DNA from: an uncultured Lachnospiraceae bacterium
GTDB taxonomy: Bacteria; Bacillota; Clostridia; Lachnospirales; Lachnospiraceae
NCBI GenBank assembly: GCA_902783305.1
Contig: CACZQU010000274.1
Span: forward strand, 1 to 10,139
DNA: 10,139 nt
Direction: 5' to 3'
Shown in pieces: positions 6,597 to 10,139 of the stretch. Under the pieces are notes generated by a model. It was not told the DNA's origin and made no database searches. It saw nothing but the letters and a program-made list of their open reading frames with translations. Made by a program: the position numbers and the translations under genes. The stretch's first letter is position 1. Every line of letters begins with the position of its first letter.

Positions 6597-7613
6597 CTAC
6601 AGGCATTCCAGTGCAGCCCGAAAAGCGGATGCAGACACATACCGTTTCCGGGGATCCGGTTCAATCGCTTTCATGACAGCTTCCGCCAGTCTGCGTCCGG
6701 AATCGATGGTTGCCGGACTGACCTGTGCTCCGATCCCTGCGATTTCAGCAGGATCTTCTGTCGGGGATCTGATCAGAATACGGGGAGGTGGAGGTGCTTC
6801 TCCACTTAAGCGCCGGAACAGGGCAAGGCTTCGTTCCTTATGAGTGAAGGAAACAGGATACAGCGGCTGAAAGGGAAGCCGGAAATCATTGATCATACGG
6901 TAAAGGATAAGCCCAAGAGAATATTCGTCCGACAAGGCCGAAAACGCATTGTCCCTGTATACCTCCGGAGCTGTATATGTTCCTGCTTTTTCCGGCATTT
7001 CATGTGCTTCTGCCATACTTTGCGCCATGCCGAAATCTCCGAGTTTATAGGCATCGGTCCGCACATCATAAAAAATATTGCCCGGGGCCAGATCACGGTG
7101 CAGAATTCCTTTTTTTTCACAGGATTCCAAGGCTTTGCACATATGGATGCCTATCCGGATTACTTCCGGAACTGTCAGCGGAACTTTACGGAAATGATCC
7201 TGGAGGGTTTCCAGTTTTTCCATGCGGATCAGCATTATCCATTCGTCTGTGCTTCCTGCCCGCAGACCTTCCTCACATTGTACGATATGCGGATCGTTAT
7301 CAAACAGGCACAGCGTATCATATTCCCTCTCGGCCTGCCGGATGACGCTTTCCATATATGTGTGATAGCCGTTTTGATCAAAACCTTCCAGGCGCAGACG
7401 TTCGTCGGGAATCTTCTCTTCCGAAATAGAGATCACCTTCAGCGCCGCTGTTTCCTCCCCGCGATGGATCTGCCATACATCCCCATAGACACCGCTTCCA
7501 AGGCGATGATCCAGATACCATTCGCCCCAGAAGGGCTCCATTCCTTGAACCCGGGTTTCCGGAGAACCGGTGAGATCCGTGTCCTGTTCTCTGTTGTAAG
7601 CTTTATTCTCCAT
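6597..7613 (-). CDS. Hanks-type serine/threonine protein kinase, soluble
   Basis: The gene encodes 338 residues and contains a complete eukaryotic-like kinase domain. It has the glycine loop LGSGVYGDVW (38-47), catalytic Lys59 in AALKVI, the alpha-C Glu97 in QAEREYD, the catalytic loop HRDLAPGN (172-179, Asp174), the Mg-binding DFG (193-195), the APE motif in TYTAPEVY (212-219), and DEYSLGLILY in helix F. All key residues are intact. There is no transmembrane helix and no PASTA or other sensor domain, so it is a cytosolic kinase unlike the PrkC/PknB housekeeping type. The ATG at 7613 overlaps the preceding stop by 11 nt and has GGA five bases upstream; the longer frame to 7859 lies within the upstream gene. 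Kinases inside RiPP-like clusters could regulate the pathway or phosphorylate the peptide or an enzyme; nothing in the sequence decides between these. Confidence 0.93.
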   Translation of the reverse strand: MENKAYNREQDTDLTGSPETRVQGMEPFWGEWYLDHRLGSGVYGDVWQIHRGEETAALKVISISEEKIPDERLRLEGFDQNGYHTYMESVIRQAEREYDTLCLFDNDPHIVQCEEGLRAGSTDEWIMLIRMEKLETLQDHFRKVPLTVPEVIRIGIHMCKALESCEKKGILHRDLAPGNIFYDVRTDAYKLGDFGMAQSMAEAHEMPEKAGTYTAPEVYRDNAFSALSDEYSLGLILYRMINDFRLPFQPLYPVSFTHKERSLALFRRLSGEAPPPPRILIRSPTEDPAEIAGIGAQVSPATIDSGRRLAEAVMKAIEPDPRKRYVSASAFRAALECL

Positions 7614-8748
7614 ATTCTTCCAAAATCTCATCCTCAACAATCCTGTCAAGATCGATGCTGTCAAAAAAACGGCGGCTGTTTCGGGACCAGTTGTCATAAT
7701 CCAGGGAAAGGGTCTCCAGCGCTTTTTCAATTTCTGCCGGATTTCTCTCACAGCAGATTCCCATCCGGTACCGGGAAAATGGCACTTCCAGACCGGGAAC
7801 CCGTGTTCCCAGCATAGGCAGCCCAAATGCTGCATACTCGAAGATTTTATTTGGCGCACAGTAGAGTGCGTTCAAAGGGGAATAGTGGAACGCTTCTTCC
7901 GGAATATAAGGCAGAATTCCGAAGTCTGCGTTTCGGGTAATTGATAAATGCATCGGGGGAGGCAGAAAAGGAATGTATCTTACTTCCGGAAACCGGCTGC
8001 GGAATTTTCTGCAAAGATCATTCTCTCTTCCCATGATATACAGGCAGTAATGCTTCCTGTTTCTCCGTACTGCTTCTGCAAATGCGCTTAAGTCCCGGTC
8101 CGTTTCAAATACGCCCTGATAAAGAAGGATTTTCCTCGTCTCAGCACGCATTTCTTCTTCCAGCTCAAGGATCCGCTTCTGATCTGTATCTGATCCGCCG
8201 GAACCGCTTTCGAGCTCATAGGGCTTATTGGGCAGGACGACAGGCCGCCTGTCCAGCTTCCACCAGGCCTGCTGAATGCAGGCACGGTTGTACTCCGGAA
8301 CGACCACCTTCCATGCTTTTCTGGCATATGCTTCGATATGAAGCATGATTGTATTCTGGTATGGAAAGAGTGGAATATCCTGTATAAGCTCCAACAATTG
8401 CATGATGTGGCAGTGCTCCAGCACTTCCTTCCCGAGCTCCCGAACGGTGCAGTCGGTTGTTGTCCAGAGAATATCGTGATTCGCCATCTCGCTCCGGACG
8501 ATCCGCCGCAGCTCTTTCTGAAACCTGCCATGCAGAAGAAGCTCCCCTGCGGCAGTTCTCCGTCTGGGGGAATGAATCTGTATCATGCGGATATTCCCAG
8601 AGGAAATACTAATATGACCTGGGTCGTCTTTGGCGATCAATGTTACGGCATGTCCGTTGTGAAGCAGATTTTGCAGCAGACTTAGAACAGGAGGGAAAAG
8701 ACTGACCTCATGACAATGGACAAGTAAGATTTTCTTTTTTCTGTTCAT
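7603..8748 (-). CDS. GT-B glycosyltransferase (family 4-like)
   Basis: The gene encodes 381 residues with a two-domain GT-B layout. The N-terminal half starts KKKILLVHCHEVSLFPPVLS (4-23), with the LLHNGHAVTLIAKDDP (28-43) acceptor-domain pattern. The C-terminal half has ILLYQGVFETDRDLSAFAEA (207-226), LYIMGREND (236-244), YIPFLP (258-263), and the donor-binding NADFGILPY (273-281) and PNKIFEYAAFGLPMLGTRVPG (299-319), where the EYAAFGLP stretch is the usual nucleotide-sugar site. Length is typical. No membrane segment is present. The ATG at 8748 has GGAG seven bases upstream. It is the first gene of the minus-strand operon and overlaps the kinase gene by 11 nt, indicating translational coupling. 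The donor and acceptor cannot be read; with the GT2 and epimerase downstream it suggests a glycan is built or attached in this pathway. Confidence 0.9.
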   Translation of the reverse strand: MNRKKKILLVHCHEVSLFPPVLSLLQNLLHNGHAVTLIAKDDPGHISISSGNIRMIQIHSPRRRTAAGELLLHGRFQKELRRIVRSEMANHDILWTTTDCTVRELGKEVLEHCHIMQLLELIQDIPLFPYQNTIMLHIEAYARKAWKVVVPEYNRACIQQAWWKLDRRPVVLPNKPYELESGSGGSDTDQKRILELEEEMRAETRKILLYQGVFETDRDLSAFAEAVRRNRKHYCLYIMGRENDLCRKFRSRFPEVRYIPFLPPPMHLSITRNADFGILPYIPEEAFHYSPLNALYCAPNKIFEYAAFGLPMLGTRVPGLEVPFSRYRMGICCERNPAEIEKALETLSLDYDNWSRNSRRFFDSIDLDRIVEDEILEEYGE

Positions 8749-8873
8749 ACTTTTTCTCCATTATAACCTCACCGTTGGTTTTCGCTTCAGATCAGATGCA
8801 GTTTTACAGGAGGAGAGGAGAAGGTTTGTAAACCCAATAGCGTATTACAGCAGATGTGTCTGGATCAGTTATC

Positions 8874-8933
8874 GTTACAAGGTGTTTTTTATTTCATCCT
8901 CGTTTCCACAGGTCGACAGAACCAAAGACTTCA
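8874..8933 (-). pseudogene. Second sortase-like LSTC remnant
   Basis: A minus-strand frame reads VKSLVLSTCGNEDEIKNTL and stops (TAA, 8876-8874). It is broken immediately upstream: the frame has a TGA within a few codons, and the preceding coding-like sequence (EEGDDGIEGKDG) is in a different frame. The LSTCGNEDE core matches the remnant at 1941-2040, and 28 of 29 bases are identical between 8891-8919 and 1942-1970. It looks like a decayed paralogous copy of the same gene end. The sortase label depends on the LSTC motif alone. Confidence 0.35.
8891..8919. repeat. 29-bp dispersed repeat, copy 2
   Basis: Same orientation as copy 1 at 1942-1970, with one mismatch (G for A). Both encode the LSTCGNEDE segment on the minus strand. 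Confidence 0.85.
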
Positions 8934-9127
8934 CCCATCTTTCCCTTCAATGCCATCATCACCTTCCTCTGATATGCCCGTTTTCCTCATTTTCCGCTCC
9001 CAGGCAGTATACGTGACCATAAGCCAGACACTGCATGTCATCAGATCTGCTGACTGTGAAGCCTTGTTTTCCCGCGGTTCCGGAATAATATGATTTAATT
9101 ATACCCGAAAAGGACTCCCTTTGCAAT

Positions 9128-9158
9128 TTGAAAAGGCAGGACTTATCCGTGCTATACT
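9128..9158 (+). promoter_or_regulatory. Candidate promoter for the UBA-like protein gene
   Basis: TTGAAA (9128-9133) and TATACT (9153-9158) are separated by 19 bases, slightly wide for sigma-A. They lie in an AT-rich stretch about 180 bases before the plus-strand gene, which would give a long leader. Consensus matching only. Confidence 0.35.
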
Positions 9159-9270
9159 GTTTTACCTGGAAAAAGTGATTTATCTTTCTTAATCCGTTTT
9201 TAATGGTTCTTAAAAGACATTCTCATCTTCAGGAAGTATGATATACCCATCACAAGGAAATACCGTTTCC

Positions 9271-9295
9271 ACACAAAGACAAAACACAAAGACAA
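9271..9295 (+). repeat. Short direct repeat in the leader
   Basis: ACACAAAGACAA occurs at 9271-9282 and again at 9284-9295, separated by one A (period 13). It lies 45 bases before the start codon at 9341. It may be replication slippage or a protein-binding site. Confidence 0.7.
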
Positions 9296-9340
9296 TATTC
9301 CCTCCAGGAGGGAAGAAAACCGGAAAGGAAGGTCAGGAAA

Positions 9341-9859
9341 ATGGATATCATGGAAAAAGTGGAACAGTTGACAGCCAAAGCTGATATCTCTTACGAAGAA
9401 GCGAAAGCTGTTCTCGAGGAAGCCAACGGGGATCTGCTCGATGCGGTCATTCTGCTCGAGCAGCGTGGGAAGATCAGAAAGCCGGAGACGGAGTTGATTC
9501 AATATGCTGGTGAATCCATCTCCGATGAAAATCCGGCAGCAGGAGAAAAGACCAGAAGCGATGATCATATAAAGGAAGGAGCCCGAAAAATGAAGAACGC
9601 GATACGAAAGATTGTCAATGTGCTCAGGAACAATACCTTCCATGTGTCCAGAAAAGGGGAAAGCCTTTTTAGTGTATCTGCATGGGCATTTGCCCTGATT
9701 CTCCTGTTCTTCTGGCACACGGTCATCCCGGTTATGATCATTGCTCTTTTCTTTGATGTGCGGTATTCTTTCACCGGAAAGGATGATCTGACAAAGGCAA
9801 ACCAGTTCATGGACAAAGCCGGCAGTATTGCGGATGAAGTGTGTGGTGAATTCAGGTGA
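9341..9859 (+). CDS. UBA-like domain membrane-associated protein (DUF4342-type)
   Basis: The gene encodes 172 residues. Residues 1-45 form a UBA/TS-N-like three-helix pattern: MEKVEQLTAKADISYEEAKA, then LEEANGDLLDAVILLEQRG, the layout shared with EF-Ts and NAC UBA domains. An acidic, variable linker (50-80) and a basic helix (80-105) follow. Residues about 110-138 are a hydrophobic segment (SVSAWAFALILLFFWHTVIP and onward) that should be a membrane hairpin or single span. The tail ends with a short charged helix. The arrangement matches DUF4342-type proteins of Clostridia, whose function is not established. The ATG follows an AGGAAA-rich site. A 221-codon frame on the opposite strand is its antisense shadow. 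Unlike the rest of the window it is on the plus strand, and it is followed by a strong terminator, so it is a single-gene unit unrelated to the peptide cluster. Confidence 0.85.
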   Translation: MDIMEKVEQLTAKADISYEEAKAVLEEANGDLLDAVILLEQRGKIRKPETELIQYAGESISDENPAAGEKTRSDDHIKEGARKMKNAIRKIVNVLRNNTFHVSRKGESLFSVSAWAFALILLFFWHTVIPVMIIALFFDVRYSFTGKDDLTKANQFMDKAGSIADEVCGEFR

Positions 9860-9937
9860 TATCACTGGGGTACCGCCGGTGACAATGGAACCGAAGGTGC
9901 TGCGCGAGCAGTGAAGCTTCCGCTTCAGTCACATTTC

Positions 9938-9988
9938 AAAAAGAACCGGAAGGGTGGATAATGATCATCCAGCCTTCCGGTTCTTTTT
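9938..9988 (+). terminator. Strong intrinsic terminator after the UBA-like gene
   Basis: AAAAAGAACCGGAAGG (9938-9953) pairs with CCTTCCGGTTCTTTTT (9973-9988), with an inner TGGAT/ATCCA stem, giving more than 16 base pairs ending in a five-T run. The matching A-run on the other side makes it potentially bidirectional. Confidence 0.9.
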
Positions 9989-9996
9989 GTCATATG

Positions 9997-10018
9997 ATCA
10001 CAGTGTAAGTGCTGTGAT
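9997..10018. repeat. Small inverted repeat
   Basis: ATCACAG (9997-10003) and CTGTGAT (10012-10018) form a seven-bp dyad around eight bases, just past the terminator. It could be an operator for a gene beyond the window or a weak hairpin; no function is assigned. Confidence 0.5.
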
Positions 10019-10072
10019 ACCAGCTTTCTTCGCAATACTTGAATATGCTGTGAAGGTTACTATTCAGCCGTC

Positions 10073-10135
10073 CCTGAAAATGCGCTTATCTGAACGTCAT
10101 GCTCGCATGTAAGGGCAGATAAGCGCATTTTCAGG
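10073..10135. repeat. Perfect 20-bp inverted repeat at the right edge
   Basis: The left arm 10073-10092 (CCTGAAAATG...) and right arm 10116-10135 (...CATTTTCAGG) are perfect reverse complements over 20 bases. They surround a 23-base centre that itself contains a CATGC/GCATG dyad. There is no clean U-tract after the stem in either direction, so it is not a textbook terminator. Candidates are a miniature inverted-repeat element, a cruciform or recombination site, or an RNA processing hairpin of a neighbouring transcript outside the window. Confidence 0.8.
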
Positions 10136-10139
10136 TGAC

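Larger units (their letters stand above)
8749..9127. other. Gene-poor upstream region of the operon
   Basis: No intact gene is supported. The stretch should carry the promoter of the minus-strand operon, but no box pair at good spacing stands out. A minus-strand TATAAT (8765-8760) lies too close to the ribosome binding site of the first gene to serve. A dyad GGTTTGTAAACC (8823-8834) could be an operator. From 9104 to 8947 a minus-strand frame without a convincing start reads SADLMTCSVWLMVTYTAWER and ends GIEGKDG, perhaps a gene relic. It is followed by the LSTC remnant. Confidence 0.4.

Noticed and set aside
6840..7817. 325-codon plus-strand frame
   Set aside because: It lies antisense to the kinase and GT-B genes, which carry complete catalytic motifs; its translation has no recognisable domain.
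8760..8765. Minus-strand TATAAT just before the GT-B gene as operon promoter
   Set aside because: Transcription would start within or after the ribosome binding site, and no -35 box lies at proper spacing.
8854..9093. 79-codon plus-strand frame in the region upstream of the operon
   Set aside because: No ribosome binding site or domain, and it spans the LSTC-coding repeat whose coding sense is on the other strand.
9200..9865. 221-codon minus-strand frame
   Set aside because: It is antisense to the UBA-like gene, which has a ribosome binding site, domain structure and a terminator in the right orientation.

Overview
The window looks like chromosomal DNA of a Firmicute, most likely a gut or rumen Clostridium relative (Lachnospiraceae/Oscillospiraceae type). 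The pointers are strong AGGAGG-type ribosome binding sites, tightly packed one-strand operons, a BspA-like leucine-rich-repeat surface protein, and a UBA-like/DUF4342-type protein. No tRNA, rRNA, CRISPR array or intact transposase was seen.

Left part (1-1276, minus strand): the 5' part of a secreted BspA-like LRR protein gene, truncated by the window edge, with its own promoter and a terminator-like hairpin just upstream. That hairpin probably closes the long operon to its right.

Central part (about 8748 down to 1276, all minus strand): one co-directional cluster. In transcription order it holds a GT-B glycosyltransferase, a soluble Ser/Thr protein kinase overlapping it by 11 nt, an unrecognised protein whose repeated strands suggest an ABBA prenyltransferase-like barrel and which has an in-frame TAA at codon 6, a 54-aa Cys-containing peptide, a long hairpin, a radical SAM/SPASM enzyme, a GT2 glycosyltransferase, and a WecB-type UDP-GlcNAc 2-epimerase joined by an ATGA overlap. 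I read this as a ribosomally made, post-translationally modified peptide (RiPP) cassette: the 54-aa gene is the precursor, the radical SAM enzyme the maturase, and the glycosyltransferases/epimerase (and perhaps the ABBA-like protein and kinase) tailoring or regulatory partners. I do not recognise this combination as a described system. The RiPP role is inference from peptide size, cysteine content and position.

The 3' end of the cluster (about 2060-1276) is scarred. The WecB C-terminus runs out of frame through a sortase-like LSTC remnant. This is followed by a 32-codon signal-peptide-like ORF and the C-terminal two thirds of a HAD phosphatase lacking its catalytic Asp motif. A second copy of the LSTC-coding segment lies upstream of the operon, at 8891-8919.

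Right part (8749-10139): an apparently gene-free divergent region with one remnant, a plus-strand gene for a UBA-like/membrane protein with a strong terminator, and near the right edge a perfect 20-bp inverted repeat of unknown role.
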